A DNA stretch of 64,000 bases from assembly GCF_038397735.1 (NCBI RefSeq), contig NZ_CP151635.1, positions 992,001 to 1,056,000 of the forward strand, given 5' to 3'. The notes under the pieces are model-generated. The model searched no databases. It was not told the DNA's origin and was given only the letters and a program-made list of their open reading frames with translations. Of this stretch, positions 25,896 to 34,836 are shown one piece after another; position 1 is the stretch's first letter, and the number at the start of each line of letters is the position of its first letter. Origin of the DNA: Microbacterium sp. LWH13-1.2 (GTDB taxonomy: Bacteria; Actinomycetota; Actinomycetes; Actinomycetales; Microbacteriaceae). The position numbers and the translations under genes were made by a program.

Positions 25896-26975
25896 GTGTT
25901 CGAGTCCGTCCAGACTCTGATCGACGAGCATCGCCGGGTGCAGGAGGAACTCTCCGACCCGGCGGTGCACGCTGATGCTGCTCGAGCGAAGCGCGTCAAT
26001 CGCCGCTACGCCGAACTGTCCAGGATCGTCGCCGCCCACGAGGCGTGGGTGGCGGCATCCGACGATCTGGACGCGGCGCGAGAACTCGCCCGCGAGGACG
26101 AGGCGTTCGCCGATGAGGTGCCCGGTCTCGAAGAGAGCGTTCAGGCCGCGCAGGAGAAGCTCCGGCGCCTGCTGATCCCGCGGGATCCGGACGACGCGCG
26201 CGACGTGATCATGGAGATCAAGGCGGGGGAGGGCGGTGCCGAATCGGCGCTGTTCGCCGCTGACCTGCTCCGCATGTACATCCAGTACGCGGCGTCGAAG
26301 GGCTGGAAGACCGAGCTCCTCGAGCGCAACGAGTCCGACCTCGGCGGTTACAAGGACGTCCAGGTCGCGATCAAGGGATCGTCGACCGACCCGGCTCAGG
26401 GCGTCTGGGCGCATCTCAAGTACGAGGGCGGCGTGCACCGGGTGCAGCGTGTGCCGGCGACCGAGTCGCAGGGGCGCATCCACACCTCGACCACCGGCGT
26501 CCTGGTGTTCCCCGAGGTGGATGAGCCCGACGAGATCGCGATCAACCAGAACGATCTCAAGATCGACGTCTTCCGCTCGTCGGGCCCTGGCGGCCAGTCG
26601 GTGAACACGACCGACTCGGCCGTGCGCATCACGCACCTTCCGAGCGGCATCGTCGTGTCGATGCAGAACGAGAAGTCGCAGCTGCAGAACCGCGAGGCCG
26701 CGATGCGCGTGCTGCGTGCGCGACTGCTCGCGAAGCAACAGGAAGAGCTGGATGCCGCGGCATCCGACGCGCGCAAGTCGCAGATCCGCGGCATGGACCG
26801 CTCCGAGCGCATCCGCACGTACAACTTCCCCGAGAACCGCATCGCCGACCACCGCACGGGATTCAAGGCGTACAACCTCGATCAGGTGATGGACGGCGCT
26901 CTCGAGCCGATCATCGAGAGCGCGATCCAGGCCGACGAAGAGGCGCGTCTCGCCGCCGTCGGCTCGGAGTCCTGA
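25896..26975 (+). CDS. prfA: Peptide chain release factor 1
   Basis: The 359-residue protein is full-length RF1. The RF1-type stop-codon tripeptide appears as PAT in [10 protein letters not shown], and the peptidyl-tRNA hydrolysis motif GGQ is at residues 232-234 (GPGGQSVNT). It recognises UAA and UAG. The start is GTG, 11 bases after rho, so the two are cotranscribed. Its methyltransferase gene prmC is not next door as in many actinobacteria but 6.2 kb downstream. Confidence 0.97.
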   Translation: MFESVQTLIDEHRRVQEELSDPAVHADAARAKRVNRRYAELSRIVAAHEAWVAASDDLDAARELAREDEAFADEVPGLEESVQAAQEKLRRLLIPRDPDDARDVIMEIKAGEGGAESALFAADLLRMYIQYAASKGWKTELLERNESDLGGYKDVQVAIKGSSTDPAQGVWAHLKYEGGVHRVQRVPATESQGRIHTSTTGVLVFPEVDEPDEIAINQNDLKIDVFRSSGPGGQSVNTTDSAVRITHLPSGIVVSMQNEKSQLQNREAAMRVLRARLLAKQQEELDAAASDARKSQIRGMDRSERIRTYNFPENRIADHRTGFKAYNLDQVMDGALEPIIESAIQADEEARLAAVGSES

Positions 26976-27053
26976 CCGGGCTCCTGACCGGCGTCCCGCG
27001 CGGAGTCGGACGGGCGGCCTGTTCCGCTGCCGGCCTTCGGGTGTCGCGCGTCC

Positions 27054-27707
27054 TCAGATCCGCGCCGCGTAACGATGCTCGGGTCGTCCGGTGGCGCCGT
27101 ATCGCAGGCTCACCTCGACCACGGTCCGCGCAGCGAGCGCGGCGAGATGGCGCTGCGCCGTGGCGCGGGAAATCCCGACCCGCTCTCCGACCTCCGCCGC
27201 CGACGCCTCTCCGTCGCCGAGCGCGGCGAGCACCAGCTGCTCGGTGGCCGACCGAGAGACCGAGACGGGCTCTCCCGAGCCGTGCAGGATCGCCAGCGCC
27301 CGATCGACGTCCTCCTGCCGCAGAGGACGGTCTCCGGCGAGGAGGTTGCGATAGCGCGCGTACCGGTCGAGAAGTCCGGTGAGTGCGCGTCGGTCGAACG
27401 GCTTGAGCAGATACCCCACGGCGCCCGATCTCAGTGCGCGGCGTACTGTCGAGGTGTCGTCTGCCGCCGAGATGAGGATGGCATCGACCCCGGCATCCTG
27501 CACGAGTGCGATACCGTCTCCGTCCGGCAGGAAGACGTCGGCCAACAGCAGATCAGGACGAGACGAGCGGATGCTGTCCCGTGCCTCGGCGATCGATCGC
27601 ACGGGCTCGAGAGCGACGAAGCCGGGTTGCTCGTCGATGATTCCGCGATGCAGCTGGCCGACACGGAAGTCGTCGTCGAGAATGAGGACGCGTATGGGGT
27701 CTGTCAT
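27054..27707 (-). CDS. Response regulator, CitB/DcuR type
   Basis: The 217-residue protein has a receiver domain with acidic pocket DDD (residues 11-13) and phospho-acceptor Asp57 in LLLADVFLPDG. It has a C-terminal winged helix (VGERVGISRATAQRHLAAL) like regulators paired with CitA/DcuS kinases. Its ATG overlaps the end of the histidine-kinase gene by four bases. With the divergent CitMHS transporter, a role in sensing citrate or another di- or tricarboxylate is likely. Confidence 0.9.
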   Translation of the reverse strand: MTDPIRVLILDDDFRVGQLHRGIIDEQPGFVALEPVRSIAEARDSIRSSRPDLLLADVFLPDGDGIALVQDAGVDAILISAADDTSTVRRALRSGAVGYLLKPFDRRALTGLLDRYARYRNLLAGDRPLRQEDVDRALAILHGSGEPVSVSRSATEQLVLAALGDGEASAAEVGERVGISRATAQRHLAALAARTVVEVSLRYGATGRPEHRYAARI

Positions 27708-29359
27708 GAACTCTCCTTCTGAGCTGGCGCGACGGGGGAGACGGCGCCGCTGAGGCGCGCGGCGAACACGGCGCCGTGCTGCGCTCCTCCGGGGTCGATG
27801 ACCCAGAGCTCCCCGCCGCTCCGCCGTGCGATCTCGCGTGCGAGCGGAAGCCCGATGCCGTGACCGTGCACTCGGTCATCCGTGGCATCGGCGGAAGAAT
27901 GCGGCGACAGGGGATCGACGCCTCCGAGACCCGCTCCCGAGTCCGCGACCGTGACCACGAGTGCATCGCCATCACCGAGCACGGCGACCTCGACCCAGCG
28001 GGGCGAGCTCTGGCCCTCGACGGCGGCGGTCACGGCGTTATCGACCAGATTGCCCAGCACGGCTGCGACGTCCTCCGGTGCTGCCACGCTGCCGATCAGC
28101 TGCGTCTCGTCTGCAATGCGGAGCGCGACGCCGCGCTCGCCCGCCTCGACGCCCTTGGCGCCGAGGAACGAATGCAGGAAGGAGTCGCCCAGCAGGTCGA
28201 GGCCGGCGACGGGGAAGGCAACGGAGCCGCGCTCGACCAGCTCGCCGAGGAAGGCCCGGGCATCATCCACCCGCTCCGCGTCGATGAGTCCTGCGGCGAC
28301 ATGCATGCGGTTGGCGAACTCGTGCCTCTGCACGCGCAGCGCGGCGGTCATGGTGCGCACCGTCTCCAGCCGCTCGGTCAGAGCGATGAGGTCGGTGCGA
28401 TCGCGGATGATCAGCACATCGCCCAGGGCCCGTCCGTCACGCACGACGGGCCTCGAGTCGAGGTACAGCACGCGGTCGTCGACGAGGGCGCTGGACCGTG
28501 CTCGGTCACCCGTCACGGTCTCGAGCACGGCTGCAGGGAGTCCGAGGTCGGCGAAGGGGCGGCCGACGGGGGCGTCGAGCCCCAGCATCCGATCTGCGGC
28601 GTCGTTGCTCACCCTGACGATCCCGGCGGCGTCGACGGCCAGCACGCCGTCGTCGACGCCGTTCAGGACCGCCGTCTGGTTCTGCACGAGTGCGACGAGC
28701 TCCTCCGGCTGGACGCCGAGGGTGAGGCGTTCCCAGCGTCGGCGGAGGAGGAGGAATGCGAGGACGGCCAGTGCGAGTGCGCCGAGCGCGGTGACGCCGA
28801 TCACAGCGAGCAGCGGGGGCAGGTCGTCGAAGACCCCTGTCCGTTCGAAGCCGACGCTGACCTCGCCCACGGGAATCCCTGCGTCGTCGCGGACGGGGAC
28901 CTTGGCACGCGCGGACTCGCCGAGCGTGCCGGTCTGCCAATCGACGACCTCGTTGCCTCTGAGGACCTCTTCGAACGGCGTGCTGACGACTTCGCCGATG
29001 CGCGAGCTGATGGGATGGGCGAGGCGGATGCCGTCCTCATCGGTGATCACGACGAACAGTGCATCCGTGCGGGCCGACACGCCCATCGCGATGCGCTGCA
29101 GGTCTCCGTCTCTGAGCGCCTCGGCATCCGGTGCATCGTTCGCTGCGGAGATGAGCGCGACATCTGCCCGGACCTGCGGATCCTCCGCCAGCGTCCTGGC
29201 GATGCCGAGAGCGGTCGACTCGGCCTCGGCGCGCAGCTGCTGCACGGCGACAGCGAGGTACACGCCCGTGCACAGCGCGACCACGAGCGCGACGGTGGCG
29301 AGGTGCAGCAGGAGCGTGCGCGTCGCGAACCGCGGCCTGATCGTCGTCGTCTTCGACAC
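27704..29359 (-). CDS. Sensor histidine kinase, CitA/DcuS family
   Basis: The 551-residue protein has two membrane segments around an extracytoplasmic sensor of about 130 residues, which includes the VITDEDGIRLAHP segment typical of CitA/DcuS PAS-like sensors. A cytoplasmic PAS domain (GVDDGVLAVDAAGIVRVSN) follows, then an H-box QRHEFANRMH with His346, and an ATPase domain (GNLVDNAV, DSGAG). The GTG at 29359 has GGGAG upstream; a longer frame from 29431 lacks a ribosome site. It is cotranscribed with its regulator and divergent from the CitMHS gene. Confidence 0.9.
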   Translation of the reverse strand: MSKTTTIRPRFATRTLLLHLATVALVVALCTGVYLAVAVQQLRAEAESTALGIARTLAEDPQVRADVALISAANDAPDAEALRDGDLQRIAMGVSARTDALFVVITDEDGIRLAHPISSRIGEVVSTPFEEVLRGNEVVDWQTGTLGESARAKVPVRDDAGIPVGEVSVGFERTGVFDDLPPLLAVIGVTALGALALAVLAFLLLRRRWERLTLGVQPEELVALVQNQTAVLNGVDDGVLAVDAAGIVRVSNDAADRMLGLDAPVGRPFADLGLPAAVLETVTGDRARSSALVDDRVLYLDSRPVVRDGRALGDVLIIRDRTDLIALTERLETVRTMTAALRVQRHEFANRMHVAAGLIDAERVDDARAFLGELVERGSVAFPVAGLDLLGDSFLHSFLGAKGVEAGERGVALRIADETQLIGSVAAPEDVAAVLGNLVDNAVTAAVEGQSSPRWVEVAVLGDGDALVVTVADSGAGLGGVDPLSPHSSADATDDRVHGHGIGLPLAREIARRSGGELWVIDPGGAQHGAVFAARLSGAVSPVAPAQKESS

Positions 29360-29371
29360 GGTTCTCCCTTC

Positions 29372-29384
29372 GCGCAATATGCGC
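29372..29384. promoter_or_regulatory. 13-bp palindrome in the kinase/transporter divergent region
   Basis: GCGCA-ATA-TGCGC is a perfect inverted repeat 12 bases upstream of the kinase GTG. A related CGCGCATAA lies at 29398-29406. It is a candidate binding site for the response regulator. Confidence 0.4.
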
Positions 29385-29504
29385 AGAACCCACGCTACGC
29401 GCATAACGTCCGGGAATGCGGGATACCGCACCTGCAGTCGACGTATTCCCTAGTCTCGTCAGGATCCGTCGCAGATGACGGAGCGACGACGAAGGAGTCA
29501 CCGT

Positions 29505-31049
29505 ATGCCCGACATGCTCATCGGCCTGCCCGCGGCCGCAGAAGAGGCGCCCACGTACGACGTGGCTTTCGTGCCGCCGGAGTGGGTTCTCGTCCTCCTC
29601 GGCTTCACCATGGTGCTGGCGTTCATGACGCTCATCATGACGAAGCGTCTGACGCCCATGGTGGCGCTGATCCTCGTCCCGACCGTCTTCGGCCTCTTCG
29701 CCGGTGCGGGCCTCGGCCTCGGGGACATGATCCTGGACTCGATCGCGACCATGGCGCCGACCGCCGCGCTGCTGATGTTCGCGATCATGTTCTTCGGCAT
29801 CATGATCGACGTCGGCCTGTTCGATCCGCTCATCCGGATGATCACGCGTCTGCTGGGCGACGACCCCGCGAAGGTCGTGCTGGGCACGGCGATCCTCGCG
29901 GGCGCTGTCTCCCTCGACGGGGACGGATCGACGACGTTCATCATCACGACCTCGGCCATGCTCCCGATCTACCTGCGGCTCGGCATGAGCCCCGTTGTGC
30001 TCACCTGCGTGGCCGGACTCATGAACGGCACGCTGAACATCGTGCCGTGGGGCGGCCCGACCGTGCGAGCGGCGACGGCCCTCGGTCTGCAGCCCACCGA
30101 GATCTTCGTGCCGATGCTCCCCGCACTCGGCGTCGGCATCCTGGTGACGCTGGGCTTCGCGTGGATGCTCGGGCTGCAGGAGCGCCGACGGCTCGGACGG
30201 CTCGACTCCGACGGGCGGCTCACCGGAGCTGACGGCGGGGCGCTCTCGACGCTTCCGAAGCTCTTCCGCGGTTCCGATGCGACACCCGGTGCCCGCGCGG
30301 CGCTGCGCACCGGCAACATCGTCGTGGTGTCCGGCGGACGCGGCCCCGTCGCCGCCGCGAGCGTCGACCTCGCGGACACCGCGATGGCCGACACCATGCT
30401 CGACCCTGCCCGGCCTACGCTCCGACCCCAGCTGATCTGGTTCAACCTGGCGCTCACGGTCGCCGTGATGGTGCTGCTCGTTCTCGACATCATGCCGCTC
30501 CCGTACGTCTTCATGGTCGGCGCCGCCGTCGCCCTCCTCGTCAACTTCCGCGGGATCAAGGATCAGGCGTCCGAGATCGTCGCTCATGCGCCGAGCATCG
30601 TGGGGGTCGTGTCGATGGTGATCGCCGCGGGCGTGCTGGTCGGGGTCCTGTCCGGTACCGGCATGGTCGACGCCATGGCGACCTGGATCACCGACGTTCT
30701 CCCTCCGGCGCTCGGACCGTTCCTCGCGCCCATCACGGGCCTCCTGTCGATCCCGTTCACGTTCTTCATGTCGAACGACGCGTTCTACTTCGGCATCCTC
30801 CCTGTGCTGTCGCAGAGCGCTGCGGCGTTCGGGATCGACCCGGTAGAGATGGCGCGCGCGTCGATCATCGGACAGCCCGTGCATCTGCAGAGCCCGCTCG
30901 TGCCGGCGATCCTGCTGCTCGTCTCGCTGGCGAGCGTCAACCTCGGCGATCATCACCGGAAGGTGCTGTGGCGTGCGACGGTGGTGTCGCTGGTCATGCT
31001 CGGAGTCGGGATCCTGTCCGGTGCCATCCCCTTCTTCGTGGCGCAGTGA
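29505..31049 (+). CDS. CitMHS-family citrate transporter
   Basis: The 514-residue protein has about 12 membrane segments and CitMHS features: TKRLTPMVALILVP near the N-terminus, SLDGDGSTTFIITTSAMLP and GTLNIVPWGGPTVRA in the conserved centre, and SNDAFYFGILP near the end. Family members import citrate complexed with divalent metal, using protons. AAGGAG lies before the ATG at 29505; an upstream ATG at 29475 lacks one. The divergent two-component pair is its expected regulator. Confidence 0.92.
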   Translation: MPDMLIGLPAAAEEAPTYDVAFVPPEWVLVLLGFTMVLAFMTLIMTKRLTPMVALILVPTVFGLFAGAGLGLGDMILDSIATMAPTAALLMFAIMFFGIMIDVGLFDPLIRMITRLLGDDPAKVVLGTAILAGAVSLDGDGSTTFIITTSAMLPIYLRLGMSPVVLTCVAGLMNGTLNIVPWGGPTVRAATALGLQPTEIFVPMLPALGVGILVTLGFAWMLGLQERRRLGRLDSDGRLTGADGGALSTLPKLFRGSDATPGARAALRTGNIVVVSGGRGPVAAASVDLADTAMADTMLDPARPTLRPQLIWFNLALTVAVMVLLVLDIMPLPYVFMVGAAVALLVNFRGIKDQASEIVAHAPSIVGVVSMVIAAGVLVGVLSGTGMVDAMATWITDVLPPALGPFLAPITGLLSIPFTFFMSNDAFYFGILPVLSQSAAAFGIDPVEMARASIIGQPVHLQSPLVPAILLLVSLASVNLGDHHRKVLWRATVVSLVMLGVGILSGAIPFFVAQ

Positions 31050-31057
31050 CAGGGAGG

Positions 31058-31090
31058 CCGTGGGGAGCCGGATGCTCCGGCTCCCCGCGG
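31058..31090 (+). terminator. Terminator after the citrate transporter
   Basis: A stem of 14 pairs (one G-T) is built on GGGGAGCCGG/CCGGCTCCCC with a five-base loop, starting nine bases after the stop codon. Confidence 0.75.
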
Positions 31091-31161
31091 CAGTGCTCCG
31101 AAGGATTCCGCGCGCTCGTCACGATCGCACTGCGGTTCCCGGTGGTTCCGCGCCCTGGCGC

Positions 31162-31167
31162 TAGGCT
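31162..31167 (+). promoter_or_regulatory. -10 box TAGGCT of the holin-like gene
   Basis: TAGGCT ends six bases before the GTG at 31174. Confidence 0.55.
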
Positions 31168-31173
31168 CAGCCC

Positions 31174-31575
31174 GTGATCACGTTCCTCTTCCGCGCGCTC
31201 CTGTACGTCGTGTCCGCAGGTCTCGGCCTCATCGTCGCCGATCTGGTGCTCGACGGCTTCCAGATCCAGTGGGACAAGTGGTGGGGCTTCGTCATCTGCA
31301 TCCTGATCTTCGCGATCGTGCAGAGCGTGCTCGCTCCCTGGGTCAGCAAGATCGCCGACCGCTATGCGCCGGTGCTGATGGGCGGCATCGGGATCGTGTC
31401 GACTCTGATCGCCCTGGTCGTCGTCGTGCTGCTGCCGATCGGCGGCCTGCGCATCGTCGATCTCACCGGCTGGCTGCTCGGCGCCGTGATCGTGTGGCTC
31501 GTCACGGCGCTCGGCAGCGTGCTGCTGCCTCTCATCTTCCTGCGCAAGAAGGTCGAGAAGTCGCGGGCTCGCTGA
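31174..31575 (+). CDS. Holin-superfamily-like four-helix membrane protein
   Basis: The 133-residue protein has four membrane segments (about residues 3-23, 32-52, 62-83 and 91-117), with DGFQIQWDKWWGF between the first two. It resembles the phage holin family proteins widespread in actinobacterial chromosomes. No phage genes are nearby, so a lytic role is not implied. The GTG start follows a TAGGCT -10 box by six bases. It is convergent with cysE. Confidence 0.72.
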   Translation: MITFLFRALLYVVSAGLGLIVADLVLDGFQIQWDKWWGFVICILIFAIVQSVLAPWVSKIADRYAPVLMGGIGIVSTLIALVVVVLLPIGGLRIVDLTGWLLGAVIVWLVTALGSVLLPLIFLRKKVEKSRAR

Positions 31576-31576
31576 G

Positions 31577-31599
31577 GCGTCCGTTCCGACGCCGGACGC
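31577..31599. terminator. Weak hairpin between the holin-like gene and cysE
   Basis: GCGTCCG/CGGACGC, seven pairs with a nine-base loop, sits in the convergent gap. Confidence 0.4.
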
Positions 31600-31603
31600 A
31601 CTC

Positions 31604-32173
31604 TCAGATGGAGTAGTCGGGCGCGGTGAGCATCGCTTTGGTGTCCTCGCCGAGGATGCGCGCCCGAGCCTTCGCAGGGATCCCGACCAGGACGCTGTCG
31701 GCGGGGGCATCGCGGGTGACCACGGCGTTCGCCCCGACCACCGATCCCTCGCCGATCGTGATCGGTCCGAGGATCTTCGCCCCCGCGCCCACGGCGACGC
31801 CGTCGCCGAGGGTGGGATGCCGTTTGCCGGAGTCTCTTGTCCGGCCGCCGAGCGTCACCCCGTGGTAGAGCATCACGTCGTCGCCGACCTCGGCGGTCTC
31901 TCCGATGACCACGCCCATGCCGTGATCGATGAAGAATCGCCGCCCGATCTGCGCACCGGGGTGGATCTCGATGCCCGTCAGCCAGCGCGCGACCTGCGAC
32001 GTCGCGCGTGCGAGCAGACGGAGGCGCTTACGCCAGAGCGCATGCGAGACGCGGTGCGCCCAGATGGCGTGCAGTCCGGGATAGAGGAGCGCCACCTCTG
32101 CTGCGCTGCGAGCAGCCGGGTCGCGAAGTCGAGCTGCCGCGATGTCCTCGCGCATTCGGCCGATCATGCCCAT
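31604..32173 (-). CDS. cysE: Serine O-acetyltransferase
   Basis: The 189-residue protein has the short bacterial CysE form: a helical N-terminus ([13 protein letters not shown]) and a left-handed beta-helix with [39 protein letters not shown] and [10 protein letters not shown]. It acetylates serine for cysteine synthesis. The ATG at 32173 lies eight bases after the cysK stop; other in-frame ATGs are at 32167 and 32155. It forms a two-gene operon with cysK. Confidence 0.93.
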   Translation of the reverse strand: MGMIGRMREDIAAARLRDPAARSAAEVALLYPGLHAIWAHRVSHALWRKRLRLLARATSQVARWLTGIEIHPGAQIGRRFFIDHGMGVVIGETAEVGDDVMLYHGVTLGGRTRDSGKRHPTLGDGVAVGAGAKILGPITIGEGSVVGANAVVTRDAPADSVLVGIPAKARARILGEDTKAMLTAPDYSI

Positions 32174-32180
32174 CGACGGA

Positions 32181-33119
32181 TCAGGATTCCCGCAGGTGCT
32201 CGTACAGAGCGGTCGAGAGGTAGCGCTCACCGAACGAGGGGATGATGACGACGATGGTCTTCCCCGCGGCCTCCGGACGCTGCGCGACCTGCAGAGCGGC
32301 CCAGATGGCGGCACCGCTCGACATGCCCACGAGGATGCCCTCTCTGCTCGCTGTCTCCCGTGCGACCCGGATGGCATCGTCGAAGGTGACGTCGATGACC
32401 TCATCGAGGACGTCGCGGTCGAGGATCGGCGGCACGAAGTTCGGTCCGATGCCCTGGATCTTGTGCGGTCCTGGGTGTCCCTCGGTCAGGATGGGGGAGT
32501 CCTTGGGCTCGACGGCGACGATCTGAACGCCCGGGACGCGCTCCTTCAGCACCTGGCCGACCCCGGTGATCGTTCCGCCGGTCCCGATGCCCGCGACGAG
32601 GTAGTCGACGGAGCCCTCGGTGTCGCGGAGGATCTCCTCGGCTGTGGTCCGGCGGTGGATGGCGGGGTTCGCCTCATTGGCGAACTGCTTCGCCAGCACG
32701 GCACCCGGCGTCCGGGCGGCGATGGCCTCAGCCTCGGAGATCGCGTGCGTCATGCCCTTCGTCGGGTCGGTGAGGACGAGCTCGGCTCCGAAAGCCCTGA
32801 GGAGCATGCGCCGCTCCTTCGACATCGACGCGGGCATCGTGAGGATCACCTTGTAGCCGCGTGCTGCACCGACCATCGCCAGTGCGATACCGGTGTTGCC
32901 GCTGGTCGCCTCGACGATCGTGCCCCCGGGCTTCAGCTCGCCGGACGCCTCAGCAGCGTCGACGATCGCGATGCCGAGCCGGTCCTTGACGCTCGACGCC
33001 GGATTGTAGAACTCGAGCTTGGCGAGCACGGTCGCGCCGAGACCCTCGGTGACCCGGTTGAGGCGAACCAGAGGAGTGTTGCCGAACGCGCTGGTGATGT
33101 CGGAGTGGATACCGGGCAT
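32181..33119 (-). CDS. cysK: Cysteine synthase A (O-acetylserine sulfhydrylase)
   Basis: The 312-residue PLP enzyme has the lysine in ASSVKDRLG, the substrate loop TSGNTG, and the phosphate-binding [10 protein letters not shown]. It makes cysteine from O-acetylserine and sulfide and can bind CysE. A TAGGCT -10 candidate at 33161-33156 (minus strand) lies about 37 bases upstream of the ATG, and AGGAAGG precedes the start. Confidence 0.95.
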   Translation of the reverse strand: MPGIHSDITSAFGNTPLVRLNRVTEGLGATVLAKLEFYNPASSVKDRLGIAIVDAAEASGELKPGGTIVEATSGNTGIALAMVGAARGYKVILTMPASMSKERRMLLRAFGAELVLTDPTKGMTHAISEAEAIAARTPGAVLAKQFANEANPAIHRRTTAEEILRDTEGSVDYLVAGIGTGGTITGVGQVLKERVPGVQIVAVEPKDSPILTEGHPGPHKIQGIGPNFVPPILDRDVLDEVIDVTFDDAIRVARETASREGILVGMSSGAAIWAALQVAQRPEAAGKTIVVIIPSFGERYLSTALYEHLRES

Positions 33120-33155
33120 GGGGAGAGCCTTCCTGTGCGGGGTGACTGCGGCTCC

Positions 33156-33161
33156 AGCCTA
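33156..33161 (-). promoter_or_regulatory. -10 box TAGGCT of the cysK-cysE operon
   Basis: TAGGCT is read on the minus strand. Unlike most others here it leaves a leader of about 30 bases with a ribosome site. Confidence 0.45.
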
Positions 33162-33207
33162 GGCGAGCACCCTTGGGGGTCGGGCAATATGACACCTTCC
33201 CGCGCTC

Positions 33208-33213
33208 TACGCT
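33208..33213 (+). promoter_or_regulatory. -10 box TACGCT of prmC
   Basis: TACGCT ends seven bases before the ATG at 33221. Confidence 0.45.
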
Positions 33214-33220
33214 TGTGCTC

Positions 33221-34081
33221 ATGCCTGATCTCTCCCTCGCCTCCGCGGTGCACGCCGCCGCCCGACGACTCGCGGAGGCCGGGGTCCCGGATCCGCTCGT
33301 CGATGCGGAGCTCCTGGCGGGACACATCCTCGGTGTGCGGCGGGGCGAGGTGCAGGCTGCCGTGATCAGGGGTGATGCGATCGCCGACGACGCTGCGGTC
33401 GCCTTCGACGCGACCGTCACTCGCCGCTCGGCGAGGGAGCCGCTGCAGCACATCACCGGGACGGCGCCGTTCCGGCACCTCGAGCTCGCGGTCGGACCCG
33501 GCGTCTTCGTCCCCCGGCCCGAGACCGAGACCGTGGTGCAGTACGCGATCGACGCCCTTCTGGGATCGTCGTCGCCCGAGCCCATCGGCGTCGACCTCGG
33601 CACCGGAAGCGGGGCCATCGCGCTGGCCATGGCGACCGAGGTGCCCCACTCCAGGATCTTCGCGACGGAGCTGTCTCCCGATGCCTATCCGTGGGCGGCG
33701 AGGAACACCGCAGGAGTCGACAACCTGACGCTGGTCAACGAGGACCTCGCCCACGCCTTCGGCGATCTCGACGGCACGGCGTCAGTCGTGATCTCGAACC
33801 CGCCGTACGTGCCTGACGCCGCCGTGCCCCGCGACCCCGAGGTGCGGCTGTACGATCCGACGATGGCGCTGTACGGGGGAGAGGACGGCCTCGACATCGT
33901 GCGTGTCCTCAGCGTCCGCGCCCTCGAGCTCCTGCATCCGGGCGGACTGCTCGTGATCGAGCACGGGGAGCTGCAGGGGGAGGAGATCCGCAGCATCCTC
34001 ACCCGCGACGGATGGCGCGCAGCGGCTACGCACCGCGACCTGACCCTGCGGGATCGGGCCACGACCGCTCTGCGCCCCTGA
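33221..34081 (+). CDS. prmC: Release-factor glutamine methyltransferase
   Basis: The 286-residue protein has a helical N-terminal domain and a SAM-binding domain with VDLGTGSGAIALAMA and the catalytic NPPYVPD. It methylates the Gln of the GGQ motif in release factors, including RF1 encoded at 25896. The ATG at 33221 follows a -10 box by seven bases, so it now has its own leaderless promoter, consistent with its separation from prfA. Sua5 follows 47 bases later. Confidence 0.95.
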   Translation: MPDLSLASAVHAAARRLAEAGVPDPLVDAELLAGHILGVRRGEVQAAVIRGDAIADDAAVAFDATVTRRSAREPLQHITGTAPFRHLELAVGPGVFVPRPETETVVQYAIDALLGSSSPEPIGVDLGTGSGAIALAMATEVPHSRIFATELSPDAYPWAARNTAGVDNLTLVNEDLAHAFGDLDGTASVVISNPPYVPDAAVPRDPEVRLYDPTMALYGGEDGLDIVRVLSVRALELLHPGGLLVIEHGELQGEEIRSILTRDGWRAAATHRDLTLRDRATTALRP

Positions 34082-34113
34082 AAGCGGACACGAACCGCCC
34101 AGGCATCCCCAAC

Positions 34114-34119
34114 TAGAAT
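34114..34119 (+). promoter_or_regulatory. -10 box TAGAAT upstream of the sua5-wecA-atpI run
   Basis: TAGAAT ends nine bases before the ATG at 34129. Confidence 0.5.
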
Positions 34120-34128
34120 CGGATCGTC

Positions 34129-34836
34129 ATGTCCTCCATCTTCGATTGCGGCGACGAGTCCCAGCTCCTCGCCGGCATGCGCCACGCCCGCCAGGCCATA
34201 GCCCGCGGCGAACTCATCGTGATGCCCACCGACACCGTCTACGGCGTCGCCGCCGATGCCTTCTCGCCCGCCGCGGTGCAGCGACTCCTCGACGCGAAGG
34301 GCCGCGGACGAGATCAGCCACCGCCCGTCCTCGTCGGCACGAAGGAGACCCTGCACGCGCTCGCGGAGTCGGTGCCGGAGCCCGTGCAACGACTCGTCGA
34401 CGCGTTCTGGCCCGGCGGCCTGACGATCGTGCTGCCGGCCCAGCCGTCGCTCGTCTGGGACCTGGGGGAGACCCAGGGCACCGTCGCCGTGCGCATGCCC
34501 GAAGGGCGTGTCGCTCTCGAGCTGCTCGCCGAGACCGGTCCGCTCGCGGTGTCGAGCGCGAACCTGACCGGTCGCGATGCGGCGATCTCGGCGTTCGATG
34601 CCGAGCGGATGCTCGGTGACAGCGTGTCCGTCTACCTCGCCGACGGCGTGAGCCGCGACGGCATCGCCTCGACCATCGTCGACGCCACATCCCTCGTCCC
34701 TCGTGGAGCCGAGCCGACCACGGGCGGCGTACGCATCCTCCGCACCGGCGCGGTCAGCCGCGAGCGGCTCGAGGAGGTGCTCGGCGATCTGCTCGAGCCC
34801 GCTGAAGAGCCTGCGGAATCGGACGGGGATTCGTGA
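34129..34836 (+). CDS. L-threonylcarbamoyladenylate synthase (YrdC/Sua5 family)
   Basis: The 235-residue protein is a YrdC-fold enzyme: MPTDTVYGVAADAF, the KGR substrate-binding segment and LAVSSANLTG are family landmarks. It makes threonylcarbamoyl-AMP for the t6A modification of tRNAs reading ANN codons. It is about 40 residues longer than minimal TsaC, with an acidic tail, but lacks the full Sua5 domain. Its stop overlaps the start of the next gene (GTGA). Confidence 0.92.
   Translation: MSSIFDCGDESQLLAGMRHARQAIARGELIVMPTDTVYGVAADAFSPAAVQRLLDAKGRGRDQPPPVLVGTKETLHALAESVPEPVQRLVDAFWPGGLTIVLPAQPSLVWDLGETQGTVAVRMPEGRVALELLAETGPLAVSSANLTGRDAAISAFDAERMLGDSVSVYLADGVSRDGIASTIVDATSLVPRGAEPTTGGVRILRTGAVSRERLEEVLGDLLEPAEEPAESDGDS

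Noticed and set aside
26976..27053. A terminator after prfA
   Set aside because: The 78-base gap is GC-rich but I found no convincing hairpin.
31174..31575. Holin-like gene as a sign of a prophage
   Set aside because: There are no phage structural, lysis or integrase genes nearby; holin-superfamily-like proteins are common chromosomal genes in actinobacteria.
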